Below, piece after piece: positions 48,124 through 60,766 of a stretch of DNA of 64,000 nt; position 1 is the stretch's first letter; the number at the start of each line of letters is the position of its first letter. The stretch is from Anthoceros angustus (taxonomy: Eukaryota > Streptophyta > Anthocerotopsida > Anthocerotales > Anthocerotaceae), in assembly GCA_010909165.1 (NCBI GenBank), contig MU008161.1, forward strand, positions 1,612,001 through 1,676,000, written 5' to 3'. Both the position numbers and the translations under genes were made by a program. Under the pieces are notes generated by a model. That model saw only the letters and a program-made list of their open reading frames with translations. It did no database searches and had not been told where the DNA came from.

Positions 48124-49550
48124 ATACAACTTATTCCAGGATGATGAGACTAAGTCAGACCGCCAATATACTTTGCAGGTAGGCTTATGACCGGATGTGA
48201 GACCAGGTACAATGCGTTCGAGCAAGTGACGGCAGGAATGGTTGCAGGAACGAAGAAGTTCCACCATTACCTGGCATCAGGCAAATTCTTTCTGGTTAGC
48301 CTACATGCACGATACCGATGATGATACCCAATCCCACCGGACGATTTGCAAAATGGGTATGTATACTCGTGATATGACTTTGAAGTCCAGGTCAAGTCAC
48401 TAAAATTCAGACAATTGGAGGCAGGCCTGTGTGGATATGCATGCAAGGCCATCGATTCCAGTCTTCAAGGTCAGTCTGAGCAAATGGAGGAAGCCCGACT
48501 CTCACCGCCAAGTCGTAGGAGAAAGAAAGAAGGCGATGAAGAGGAAGCAAAAGGTAACCCAACCTGCACTTTAATGACCCATCTGCATTGAGTGATCTTG
48601 ACACATGGAAATTGTGGACCGATGGAGTCAGAGCGCATGGCGCTGGAGTAGGTGTGGTACTGGTGGCCCCTGATGCAAAGGAAACTGTGAAGGAAAGCTT
48701 TGCGATTCCTTTAGCTACTAACAACGAGGCGGAGTACCAAGCTTTCCTACATGGTTTAAAGCTAGCAGACGATAGGGGAGTGCGCGTCGATACGTGATAG
48801 CCAACTACTTGTCAAGCTTGCATGGAACATATGAAGTGCGTGCGAGGAATTTGAGAGCTCTTCACCACAGCTCGGAGCTAATGCGAAGTTTGAAGCAGGG
48901 TCCTTGACACATGTGCCACGACAAAGGAACGAGCTTGCTGACGGACTGGCCAAATTAGCTTTGAAGGAGGAACAAACTACCGCCCGAGCAGGTTCACAAG
49001 CCATGTCTCTAAGAATTGCGGCAGAAGTATGTCGAGTTGCTGCTGTGCGTCTGGATGAGTATGAGGAAGAAGCTGGGACGGACATCTGGAGTGTGAACGT
49101 AGCCAGCGCGGTGTTATTTGGCAACGCAGGGATTGGCGCAATAGTGAGATCTCCCCCAGGAGTGCGGATCTGTTCGATATCTAGGACTGTGGCCGCGTAA
49201 CCACAAGGAGGGGCTGGCAATGGCGATCCTGGCAGGGTTAGTGGAAGCAGCCAAGTGTGGAGCAAAGCGGGTAATGATCAAGAGCCATGACTCAGGAATG
49301 TTGCTTGAGGTCCAGAATTTTGCGGCAGGCCAAGCTAGTACAGTGGCAACCCCAGTCTTGATACAGATCGCAAGATTTGTGGCGACAATGGATGGAGTGG
49401 GTTTTCTACACATCGACGAAGCTCAGAATATTAAGGCACATAAGTTAGATGCGGTGTCTCTCTGCAGGAATGCAAGGACGAACACAGTGCACGACATTCC
49501 GAGCGATGGTCAGAAGATTGAAAACCCGCAACCTTGTATGGACAAATCGC
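48124..49550 (+). pseudogene. RNase H region: RT-linked plus two added RNase H-like domains
   Basis: Three blocks follow RT. (1) 48080-48470: remnant of the RT-linked RNase H (FYVSVEVT..., CETRYNAFEQ). (2) 48588-48970: WKLWTDGVRAHGAGVGVVL, then ATNNEAEYQAFLHGLKLA, then THVPRQRNELADGLAKLA. This is the Asp...Glu...Asp layout of the added, archaeal-type RNase H of Tat elements. (3) 49090-49480: VLFGNAGIGAIVRSPPGV, then LAMAILAGLVEAAKCGA, then FLHIDEAQNIKAHKL. This has a similar plan, but the first acidic residue is not visible. RNase H removes RNA from the RNA-DNA hybrid. Several stops and frame changes are present. Confidence 0.7.
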
Positions 49551-50635
49551 AGATTATCTCAAGGAAAGGAAAATGCCGGAAGGAGCCGATCCAAGCATGA
49601 AAAGGAAGTTACAATCTTGGTCGAAAGCATACACCATGATAGAAGGGAAGTTGTTTAGAATCGGTCCCGATAGGGTCCTACGCTTGTGTGTATGGGGCGA
49701 CGTATACCTGATCCTTTTGAGATGCATGACTCGTGTGTGGTGGTCATTTGATGCAACGCAATCGGTCAAAAGATTCGAGGGCTGGTTTTTACCGCCCACC
49801 TTGTTCAAGGATGTTCGTGAGTATTGCTAGCAGTCTCGCCAAAATTTGCTCAAGTGTCACCAAGGTGGTTTGTGTCCAGTGTTTCCTAGCGGTCCCTTTG
49901 TCAAGTGGGGTATTGATTGTATAGGTCCGATCAAAGGTCATTTCATGGCAATCGCTACATAATAACGGCAACTGACTATGCTACCAAGTGGGTTGAAGCT
50001 GAGGCCGTGCCAGCATTATCAGGAGAAATGGTAGGGAACTTCGTACCATCATGTGATCACAAGGTTTGGATGTCCAGTAGAGATAGTGTCAGATCGAGGT
50101 CGAGAGTTTGTCAACGAGGTGGTTGAGAAAGTCATGTCCATGTTCTTTGTCAAGCATAGGTTAACAACGGCCTATCATCCTATGGCTAATGGTCAAGCTG
50201 AAAGCTCAAACAAGATAGCCATCAAAGTGTTGTCTAAACTTTGCCAGGATGAGCCACGACGCTGGGATCAACACCTGTATGGTGCCCTCTGGGCCATGCG
50301 AACCCGTGTTAAAGCGGTGGGAGTTTCCTTCGAATTAGTTCACGAGTACCGCTAGGGTACCCTCTCAAGTCACTACGAACAAGAGGATTCGCATCCCGGA
50401 GGCTATGTCTATGGAAGAAGATGCAAGGATTGTACAGTTGCATGAATTGGATGAGGTTACAAGAGCAGCCTACCTCACCATCGAAGAAGAGAAACTCAAG
50501 CGAAAGAAAAGTATGATGAGGACAGAAGGAGTTCGGTTTCTGTGGGAGAATGGGTCCTCGCAAACGTCCGCAGTATCTCAAAAGGGAGTTTGGGGCGGTC
50601 GTCGAAAGGCCCATGGCTTGTCAAAAGATACATGA
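49534..50635 (+). pseudogene. Ty3 integrase (broken)
   Basis: The integrase core is spread over three frames. The Asp in a GIDCIG-type strand is at about 49912, TATDYATKWVEAEAVP at 49970, the second Asp in VSDRGREFVNEVV at 50085, and the Glu in MANGQAESSNK at 50190. So all three catalytic positions can be read. A C-terminal part follows (MSMEEDARIVQLHELDEVTR, 50405) that typically lies after the core in Ty3 elements. Integrase joins the DNA copy to the genome. Confidence 0.8.
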
Positions 50636-50879
50636 GAATGGGTCAGAGATGTGGTGAAACCATCTGATCCGAAGTCGGAGACGGTAAGTGGGTCTCACCT
50701 CAAGAAATTCTATTGCTGATAACACCGCCATGAGTAGCTGCGGTCCTGATTAGGATGCCTGCATACCATGATTGAAGGCATCTAACCTAAGCCAGCAGAC
50801 TATTTTTAGGTGGGGATTAGACTTGGATAGGGTATGATGGGTGAATGGCTGAGAATGTGATTGTTGGTAGCCCGAACAA

Positions 50880-51611
50880 GTGGCCAATGGTGGCCAAGAG
50901 AACTACTTAAAGCTAGCAGAGTTGATAGGAGGTGTACTTCGTACCATGACAGGAATGGACTCCTTCTGGCCTACATATGACCCTCAGCTACTGCAGAGGC
51001 CTCGTAGTAGGAAGGAAGTCATCCCGTCGTTACATCGCGGGCACCATGAGTGGTGCCCGATAGAAGGTTTTGATGAGAGGCGCCTTGACTTGAGTCTGAT
51101 GGGTAGGTCCAATGCGTATACATGGACCCGGAGGTGTCATGAATGTTGGGAGGATCTTCGGATGCACTTGTGGCTGCATCAGGTGTGTGCTGGGGTAGAA
51201 GCTTGCAGAGTGGACGGGTCAATGTTTCACGGGAAAAAACCATCCAACCATGGGGAACTTCAAGCTTGGTTAGTCGATTTGCGTGTCACCGGAAGGTCAG
51301 CCGAGTTCAATGATTGGTATTACTTGGTATATCCTTTGGCTCGGATCTTGAAGAAAGACTTAGCTTTTTGGGAATGGTCATCTGTTCATGATGCTTCCTG
51401 GGACGCCTTAAGGCTGCCCGGAACAGCTCCCACGCCCGAGCCAACACTTATCCGAGTGATAGATTTTGCTGACCAACACTCGCATGCCTTGGAGCCTACA
51501 CTGGAGTCGATTGAAGAGGAGTCGAAAGACTTGATAGACCAGTTTGCAGGATTGATGCGGGGATTTATATCAAAGTTGAAAGGTAATGCCAGGGATAAAG
51601 CAGGGCCTTAA
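50880..51611 (+). CDS. Extra ORF between integrase and 3' LTR, 243 aa, unknown function
   Basis: An uninterrupted 243-codon frame lies after integrase and ends about 195 bp before the 3' LTR. It is rich in Trp and His (WCPIEGFDERRLDLS, FNDWYYLVYPLARILKKD, FWEWSSVHDASWDALRL). I see no signal peptide, no membrane segment and no zinc knuckle, so nothing supports an envelope role apart from its position. The same ORF can be followed in the second copy (59889-60596) in pieces. It is one of the few frames left whole in this element, which suggests it was under selection until recently. The start is uncertain: ATG also appears at 50945. Confidence 0.6.
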   Translation: MANGGQENYLKLAELIGGVLRTMTGMDSFWPTYDPQLLQRPRSRKEVIPSLHRGHHEWCPIEGFDERRLDLSLMGRSNAYTWTRRCHECWEDLRMHLWLHQVCAGVEACRVDGSMFHGKKPSNHGELQAWLVDLRVTGRSAEFNDWYYLVYPLARILKKDLAFWEWSSVHDASWDALRLPGTAPTPEPTLIRVIDFADQHSHALEPTLESIEEESKDLIDQFAGLMRGFISKLKGNARDKAGP

Positions 51612-51805
51612 TGACCAACCATCAGGCATGAAGATGGAAGAACTTTCCCGGTGGCTCTTAGCTGGGTGAACAATACGATGCAGGGTGTGGTGTGCAATTC
51701 AGTGTGTGAAGTGTAACAGGGATCATGGAGTCGTGCGTGTGCGTAACTACATCCTTGCCCTTCTTATCAGGGGAGCGAGCCCAGGCGCCAGCCGGGGGGA
51801 GCCAA

Positions 51806-52448
51806 TGTGCAAGGATAAGAACGAAATAACAAGGAGATGTTTTGTGTGGTGTGAATGAAGCTTTCTATTCGATAGCAAGGGACCTCTGCAACAACGCCTC
51901 TTGGAGCCAACGGTGCATAGGATTCCAGAGGGCATCCCGAGTTTAAAGTAGGGCCAACTTTAGAAAAGGACTCCGCTACAAATAGCGGCCATTGTAAGTC
52001 GGGAAGGGGCATTCAAGAATGGACGGACGGAGTCCCTTGCTCATGAGCTTCTAAGCTCCTGTGCCTTGACCCTATCAGCATTCTAGCTTGGTAGTTCTTT
52101 GTGTGTTCGAGTCATATGCTTTGTGTTCTCCGAGGGACTTGATTGTCGATACCGTGCCGCAATTCCATCTATGTATGTATGGTGTGACCCGTGAGCGCAA
52201 AGACTAGGCCACATCAAGCCGTGGACGCCTCCCCGGCCACACGGTGACATCAGAAGGCAAGCCACAACTTCCCCATAGTCGACTAACACGCCCGCCTGGC
52301 CCCGACATATGAAGAGGTCATTCGTCACCGCGCTCAATAGGAAAGTCCATAGGAGCATCTCAGAATGTGCGAGACTGGTTACAAGTAGAAGGGTAGGGAT
52401 CTCCCTCTTGGGGTGGGCTGCTACCTCAAGGAAACAGAGTATTTAACA
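51806..52448 (+). repeat. 3' LTR of the first copy, 643 bp
   Basis: It has the same ends and content as the LTR at 44026. It is preceded by a purine run (gccggggggagccaa) that may be the polypurine tract, and followed by gtccc. Confidence 0.92.
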
Positions 52449-52645
52449 GTCCCTTTGGCCATAGCTTGTTCCCCATTGTCTCGGGATAGATGGGATTTCC
52501 GATCTGTTTTTTTATATAAAGTCTCGACATTGCCAATTAAGTCTAGGTCTTCGGTGTGCGCTTTAGTGGTTCAGAACTTCATACTTCTAAGGACGGGCAT
52601 CGGTGTTGGACTGCTATTGTTGCGGCGGAGGCGAGATTGGTCGCA

Positions 52646-53292
<647 letters not shown>

Positions 53293-53304
<12 letters not shown>

Positions 53305-53672
53305 GAGTCTTTCCACAAGGATCGAAAGATCATTGATCAGATTGTGAAAGTCGTGAATCCATCGCAACATATGTGGAGCGGACGAGGACATCGTGAAGAA
53401 GCTAGGCTACAAAGGAAGGCGGAAAACTCAAGAAGGTGAAGCGGAAGTTCATACATGGCTTAAGAAATGAGTTTTACACGGATGGAAGATGAAGAGAGGA
53501 CCTTGGATGATGTCATTGAGCTAGCCATGAAAAAGCAAAGTTTCCTCACGCGCCGTAAGCCTCGCCACCGAGAACGCCATCGTAGTGGGAGCCATTCGCC
53601 GGACTGATCCTTCATCGTCCGAGAGCCCCATTCGAGCGCCATCTCGAACGTAAAACCGCACAAGATGAAGAA
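53293..53672 (+). mobile_element. Gag fragment joined between two RPL10 pieces
   Basis: This matches 45277-45660 of the first element copy (gtgagtctttccacaagg, tggatgatgtcattgagcta) with scattered indels. It begins at a 12-base match shared with RPL10 exon 3 and ends at a 9-base match (gatgaagaa) shared with RPL10 exon 2. Confidence 0.88.
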
Positions 53673-55045
53673 GAAGGGCGTGGACGAGTTCCCCTACTGC
53701 GTGCATCTGGTGAGCTGGGAGAAGGAGAATGTTTCCAGCGAGGCCCTGGAGGCGGCTCGAATCGCATGCAACAAGTACATGACCAAGTTTGCAGGGAAGG
53801 ATGCCTTCCACCTGCGCGTTCGGGTGCACCCTTCCATGTGCTGCGTATCAACAAGATGCTTTCTTGTGCTGGAGCTGACAGGTATGTTCTCCACGCCAGG
53901 TTGGTTTTTTCCGAGGGCCCTCGCCGTCAGAAGTTCTGGAGGTGTGACGTTGTGATGTAACTTTTTCTTGTGATGTAGGCTTCAGACAGGTATGAGGGAG
54001 CCTTCGGAAAGCCTCAGGGTGTTTGTGCACGTGTGGCTATCGGTCAGGTCTTGTTGTCTGTCCGCTGCAAGGACAACAATGGTGTGCATGCCCAGGAAGC
54101 TCTGCGGAGAGCCAAGTTCAAGTTCCCCGGCAGGCAGAAGATCATTGTGAGCAGGAAGTGGTGAGTTAGCCCTACGTGCCTCGGCCTGAACATTTGACCT
54201 ATTTTGCGTCTGCCCTATTTTGCTAATGTGTGGGGATCGATGTGGTGTGTTCTAGGGGCTTTACAAAGTTCTCCAGAACTGACTACCTCAAGTGGAAGGA
54301 AGAGAACAGACTTTCCAATGACGGTGTGAACGCGAAGGTACTGTCAGCTTTTTTTCTGTGTGGTTTGTTGCAGTTTATTACAGTTGGTGAGGAAACTAAT
54401 TCTGCTGTTTGTTTTTCTGTTTTGTCAGCTTCTTGGTTGCCATGGTCCTCTTGCGAGGCGTCTCCCGGAAAAGCTTTCCTGGATGCGGCTCAGGCCTCTG
54501 CGTAGATTAAGCATGTCCACCAGGCTGTTGGGTGCTCACAAACTCATGACGTGCTCCACCTCTAATTTTTCAGCTGGCCCCTCTTCTGTACTTTTTTCAA
54601 CCTATATGGTGAAGATTTGCTCAGCGAGAACTGGCTCTGGGCACTTCGCTGGCCTGCCGTCGTTTGCCACGCACAAATGTCATGGGATCGGGCACTCTAT
54701 GGTCATGCCTACTTCGTATCAGGGCTTCAGTCCTGCCTCGATTCAGTCCCCGTTTCTGTAAAGGATAGACCGGGACAGGCGGTCGGTGAAGTTGCCAGTC
54801 CCGATCCCGGTACCTCGATCTTTCGGGGACTGACGCTCGTAGAGATTTATGAATCGTATAAATTATGTTTACGATCAATTATTAATGTAATTGCTTAATT
54901 TAAATTTCATAGTTTCTGGTTCATATTAGAAGAAATTTAATATGATTTCAACATACCGGAAGATACCGGTCCCCGGGACCGAAAGAGTAGCCAGTCAAAA
55001 TGGACCCCTGCTTGAACGACATGCCCTGCTGGGCATTCATGAGCC
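53664..55045 (+). pseudogene. RPL10 copy B: exons 2-5 and 3' flank
   Basis: It starts inside exon 2 ([13 protein letters not shown]) and runs through exon 3, exon 4, exon 5 (ending about 54505) and about 540 bp of 3' flank. Introns are kept, so this is a copy of genomic DNA, not of spliced mRNA. It lacks exon 1 and the first part of exon 2. It has one-base losses in exon 2 (caccctt), exon 3 (gagggagcc for gaggggagcc) and exon 5 (ctcccgg for ctccccgg), each shifting the frame. It switches to gag again at catgagcc (55038-55045). Confidence 0.9.
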
Positions 55046-58000
55046 GCAACAATGAAGCCCGTGAACCATGTGCGGATCCCGCACACACTGTGTTATTGCA
55101 TGAACACACCATGTGTTAGCTGCGGGAGCATGGCCACATAGAGTGGAGATGTCCTAAGAACTCGCCAAGCAAAGAAGAGCCGAGGTCGAGGTGCACCACG
55201 AGGTCGTGGTCGGGTACCGCTCAAACCTATAGGCCGGACAACCGGGAAACCCCGCCGCCCACCGCGAAGAGGAGATTGTCGTCCGAGGAGTCTTCACCAA
55301 GCTTGCATGCCAACAAAGGCAACCATCGTGCGCTTCCGTGCTAGTCAGCGTAAGAAAACGCCTGTAATCCGACGCATGATCAAGACGAGGCGCACCTCCA
55401 TGGCGCCAGCCATACTCACTTGTGGAAGATCTTGCGATAGGAAGTAAAGATGACATTCAGATGTCGAATCCTCCCCGACGACGAGAGATCACCGCTGCCT
55501 TAAGTACTCGGGAGTTGAAGCACAAGAAGGGAAAGGCTAAGCTAAAAGGGGAAGTTGCCACAACATTGACGATAACTGGCAATCCTGACTCATCAAACCG
55601 ACCGATTGGATGGCTCCGCAAAAACGACTCACCGGCAGTAACGGCTTGGATCAATGAGGTCGAGGTCCCCGAAGCCGTCGTGGATGGAGGGTCATCTACG
55701 AACTTGATCAATGCTGCTTGGCTCGAAGATCTTGGTCTAGGTACCACCCGCAAACTAGCATGTAAGCAAGTCTTGAGATGCGCCCAATACAAAGCTCCTG
55801 TGGTGGGGTCCCCGGAAAACATCAAGGTTGTTGTTCACGGAGTAAGAGTATGGATAGGTTTCACCGTGGAACTTCCCGAGCCGGGCATATGGTGTCATCC
55901 TAGGCCAACCATGGTTAGAGTTAGTGAAAGCCGATCACCACCGGATAGAATTTGGAAATTGCCCGCCAACAAGACCGGGTTCGAGATCAAGGCATGGCAG
56001 AGTTCAACATGACAAGTAGCACCTCAAACAGGATCCAAGCCTGTATGGTGACAAGTGGTTCGGACCAGAGGTGGATTTCACCAGAGCATTCAACAAAGGA
56101 ACGAGACACTCCACATCCTATCCATTCGATTGGCCAAGATAAGCTCAAACTCGTGACACAAAGATCCAAAGATCCCGACTTGAAGGAATTGAAGTTTTGG
56201 AGCCAACGGTGTCGAGAAGGTTGCCAAAGTTGGTACGGACATAGAAGGAGAGGAACTACATAGAATCTTTTCTCCGAGATATGAACATTTGTTCATCCAT
56301 AAGAAATGCCAACTACGAACCTACGCAAGTTCAAAATCGATATCCCCGCAGTACAAAACCAAGGGTGCAGAACCGAGACGGTTGTCACCGAATGCAGGAG
56401 GTACGGAAGAAGTAATGAGGTTGAAAGCTGGATGCATAGAAGCGGTGCAATATCCGAGTGGGTATCCCGATAGTAATGAAGAAGAATGGGAAAATTAGGA
56501 TGTGTCGACTTTGGAGTTAAACAAAGCTACGAGGAAGGATGATTTCCCTTCCTCATGTGGATGATGAGATCTTGGATGAGGTTTCGGTCACGAGACATAC
56601 TCTTTCTGCGATGGTTATTCGATTTCATCAGTCGCTATCTGTGAAGAAGATCAGCCAAGATCGCTTTTGTGACACCATGGGGTGTGTTCATGTACAAGGT
56701 AATGCCTTCGGCCTTTGCAATGCGCCATCTTGTTTTCGTGGAAGTCATGATGGAGGCTCGGCACCACAAGAGGAAGTTCCTACGTGTCTTCTTAGATGAC
56801 TTTGCCGTGTATGGGAGAAGAGTCGATCATCCAGAAACTTGGAGGAAGTGTTCTCTGTCGACCTAGCAAATATCGGGTTAAATCCTTGAAGTGCATATTT
56901 GTCACATCAAGGGGAACTTTTGGGGTTCATGATTGATTCCAAAGGTGTACATGCAGCCCCGGAAGATCAAGAAGTTTCGCCAAGGCCCACCGGTTAGCAT
57001 AGAGGAAGTAAGATCATTTGTACAGCAGCAAGTTACTACAGAGGTTAATACCCAATTTCACAGGTAGCAAGACCTGCATAAATCCACGCAAGAATCGAAC
57101 TGGTATGGGATGAACCAATGATGGAATCCTACGAGCGTTACAAAATTTAATGGTGTCACCCAGTCATGAAACCACCGATTGGTCAAGGACATTCTATGTG
57201 AGTGTGGAAGTAACAAGAGCATCTGAATACAACTTATTCCAGGATGATGAGACTAAGTCAGACCGCCAATATACTTTGCGTAGGCTTATGACCGGATGTG
57301 AGACTAGGTACAATGCGTTTGAGCAAGTGACGGCAGGAATGGTTGCGAACGAAGAAGTTCCACCATTACCGCATCGTGCAAATTCTTTTCCGGTTAGCCT
57401 ACATGCACGATACCGATGATGATACCCAATCCCACCGGACGATTTGCAAAATGGGTATGTATACTCTCGGATATGACTTTGAAGTCCGGATCAAGTCACT
57501 AAAATTTAGACAGCTTGGAGGCGGGGCACGTGGATATGCATGCAAGGGCATCGATTCAGCCTTCAAGGTCGGTCGAGCAAATGGAGGAAGCCACTCTCAC
57601 GTGCCAAGTCGTAGGAGAAAGAAAGAAGGCGATGAAGAGGAAGCAAAAGGTAACCCAACCTTGCACTTTAATGACCCATCTGCATTGAGTGACACATGGA
57701 AATTGTGGACCGATGGAGTCAGCGCATGGCCGGCTGGAGTAGGTGTGCCGATGGCCCCGATGCAAAGGAAACCGTGAAGGAAAGCTTTGCGATTCCTTTA
57801 GCTACTAACAACGAGGCGGAGTACCGCTTTCCTACATGGTTTAAAGCTAGCGATGATAGGGGAGTGCGATTCAATGCTTTCGCGGATAGCCAACTACTTG
57901 TCAAGCTTGCATGGAACATATGAAGCGAGGAATTTGAGAGCTCTTCACCAGTGCCCGGAGCTAATGCGAAGTTTGAAGCAAAGTGTCCTTGACACATGTG

Positions 58001-60766
58001 CCACGACAAAGGAACGAGCTTCTGACCGCCAAATTAGCTTTGAAGGAGGAACAAACCACCGCCCGGCGGTTCACAAGCCATGTCTCTAAGAATTGCGCGG
58101 CAGAGTTGCTGCGGCGCTGGATGAGTATGAGGAAGAAGCCGGACGGACATCCGAGTGTGAACGAGCGGTGTTATTTGGCAACGCAGGATTGGCGCAATAG
58201 TGAGATCTCCCCGTGAGTGCGGATCTGCTCGATATCTAGGACCGTGGCCGCGTAACCACAAGGAGGGCCGCAATGGCGATCCCGGCAGGTTAGTGGAAGC
58301 AGCCAAGTGTGGAGCAAAGCGGTAATGATCAAGAGCCATGACTCGTGAATGTTGCTTGAGGTCCGAATTTCTGGCCAAGCTAGTAGTTGGCAACCCCCTT
58401 GATACAAATCGCAAGAGTTGTGGCGACAATGGATGGAGTGGGTTTTCTACACATCGACGAAGCTCAATATTAAGGCACATAAGTTGGCCGATGGTCTCGC
58501 AGGAATGCAAGGACGAACACAGTACCATATTCGAGCGATGGTCAGAAGATTGAAAACCCCGCAACCTTGTATGGACAAATCGCAGATTATCTCAAGGAAA
58601 GGAAAATGCCGGAAGGAGCCGATCCAAGCATGAAAAGGAAGTTACAATCTTGGTCGAAAGCATACACCATGATAGAAGGGAAGTTGTTTAGAATCGGTCC
58701 CGATAGGGTCCTACGCTTGTGTGTATGGGCGTCAGATACTCGCGATCCTTTTGAGATGCATGACTCGTGTGGTGGTCATTTTGATGCAACGCAATCGGGT
58801 CAAAAGATTCGAGGGCTGGTTTTTACCGGCCCACCTTGTTCAAGGATGTTCGTGAGTATTGCCGCAGTGTAGTCTCGCCAAAATTTGCTCAAGTGTCACC
58901 GGTGGTTTGTTGTGTCCAAAGGTTTCCTAGCGGTCCCTTTGTCAAGTGGGGTATTGATTGTATAGGTCCGATCAGCCCCAAAGGTCATTTCATGGCAATC
59001 GCTACATAGTAACGCGAATCGACTATGCTACCAAGTGGGTTGAAGTCGTCGCCGGCACTATCGAGAAATGGTAGGGAACTGCACTACCATCATGTGATCA
59101 CAAGGTTTGGATGTCCAGAGAGATAGTGTCGATCGAGGTCGAGTTTGTCAACGAGGTGGTTGAGAAAGTCATGTCCATGTTCTTTGTCAAGCATAGGTTA
59201 ACAACGGCCTATCATCCTATGGCTAATGGTCAAGTGAAAGCTCAAACAAGATAGCCATCAAAGTGTTGTCTAAACTTTGCCGTGATGAGCCACGCTGGGA
59301 TCAACACTGTGGTGCCCTCGGGCCATGCGAACCCGTGTTAAAACGGCCGGGAGTTTCCCTTCGAATTAGTTCACGAGTACCGCTAGGGTACCCTCTCAAG
59401 TCACTACGAACAAGAGGATTCGGCATCCCGGAGGCTATGTCTATGGAAGAAGATGCAAGGATTGTACATGAATTGGATGAGGTCAAGAGCAGCCTACCTC
59501 ACCATCAAGAAGAGAAACTCAAGCGAAAGAAAAGTATGATGAGGACGAAGGAGTTCGGTTTCTGTGGGAGAATGGGTCCTCGCAAACGTCCGCAGTATCT
59601 CAAAAGGGAGTGGGAGCGTTAGGGGGAAGGCCCATGGCTTGTCAAAAAGATACATGAGAATGGGTCAGTAGACGTGGTGAAACCGTCTGATCTGGAAGCT
59701 GCGGAGACGGTAAGTGGGTCTCACCTCAAGAAATTCTATTGCTGATAACACCGCCATGAGTAGCTGCGGTCCTGATTAGGATGCCTGCATACCATGATTA
59801 AAGGCATCTAACCTAAGCCAGCAGACTATTTTTAGGTGGGGATTAGACTTGGATAGGGTATGATGGGTGAATGAATGTGAGAATGTGATTGTTGGTAGCT
59901 CAACAAGTGGCCAATGGTGGCCAAGAGAACTACTTAAAGCTAGCAGAGTTGATGGGAGGTGTTGCATTACGACAGAATGGACTCCTTCCGCCTACTTATG
60001 ACCCTCACCGCAGAGGCCTCGTAGTAGGAAGGAAGTCATCCTGTCTCATATGCGGTGTGCACCATGAGTGGTGCCCGATAGAAGGTTTTGATGAGAGGCG
60101 CCTTGACTTGAGTCGATGGGTAGGTCCAATGCGTATATATGGACCCGGAGGTGTCATGAATGTTGGGAGGATCTTGGATGCACTTGTGGTCGCATCGGTG
60201 TGTCGGGGTAGAAGCTTGCAGTGGACGGTCAATGTTTCACGGAAAACCATCCAACCATGGGGAACTTCAAGCTTGGTTAGTCGATTTGCGTGTCACCCAA
60301 GGTCACCGAGTTCAATGATTGGTATTACTTGGTATATCCTTTGGCTCGGATCTTGAAGAAAGACTTAGCTTTTGGGAATGGTCATCTGCTCATGATGCTT
60401 CGGCGCTGCAATGCCTCCACGCCCGAGCCAACACTTATCCGAGTGGTAGATTTTGTCGACCAACACTGCATGCCTTGGAGCCTACATCGAGTCGATTGAA
60501 GAGGAGTCGAAAGACTTGATAGACCGCTTGGATTGATGCGGGATTTATATCAAAGTTGAAAGGTAATGCCGTGGATAAAGGTGGCCTTAATGACCAACCA
60601 TCGTGCATGAAGATGGAAGAACTTTCCGGTGGCTCTTGGGGTGAACAATACGATGCGGTGGTGTGGTGTAACGTGTGTGAAGTGTAACAGGATCATGGAG
60701 TCGTATGTAAAGAACACATCCTTGCCCTTCTTATCGTGGGAGCGAGCCCAGCGCCACGGGAGCCAA
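55038..60766 (+). pseudogene. Second copy of the Ty3 interior, heavily frame-broken
   Basis: It corresponds to 45743-51805 of the first copy: gag knuckle region, protease (intact from 55422 to 56012, with VVDGGSSTNLINAAW), RT (broken; FLDDFAVYG at about 56790), RNase H blocks (57160-58500), integrase (58960-59630) and the extra ORF in pieces (59889-60596). It has no 5' LTR. Differences from the first copy are mostly small losses and CTG or CAG changes, discussed in the findings. Only the protease segment is in better condition than in copy 1. Confidence 0.88.

Larger units (their letters stand above)
44026..52448 (+). mobile_element. Ty3/gypsy (Tat-like) LTR retrotransposon, first copy
   Basis: An 8.4-kb element with two LTRs that begin tgtgcaagg and end tatttaaca (TG...CA). 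gtcc lies before the 5' LTR (44022-44025) and after the 3' LTR (52449-52452), consistent with a target duplication, though one base short of the usual five. Inside, in order: primer-binding site, gag with two CCHC knuckles, protease, RT, RNase H, two further RNase H-like domains, integrase and an extra ORF. RT before integrase makes it Ty3. The FLDD box, the DGYSGFHQVAI block and the added RNase H point to the Tat branch. Frames are broken in gag, protease, RNase H and integrase. Confidence 0.88.
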
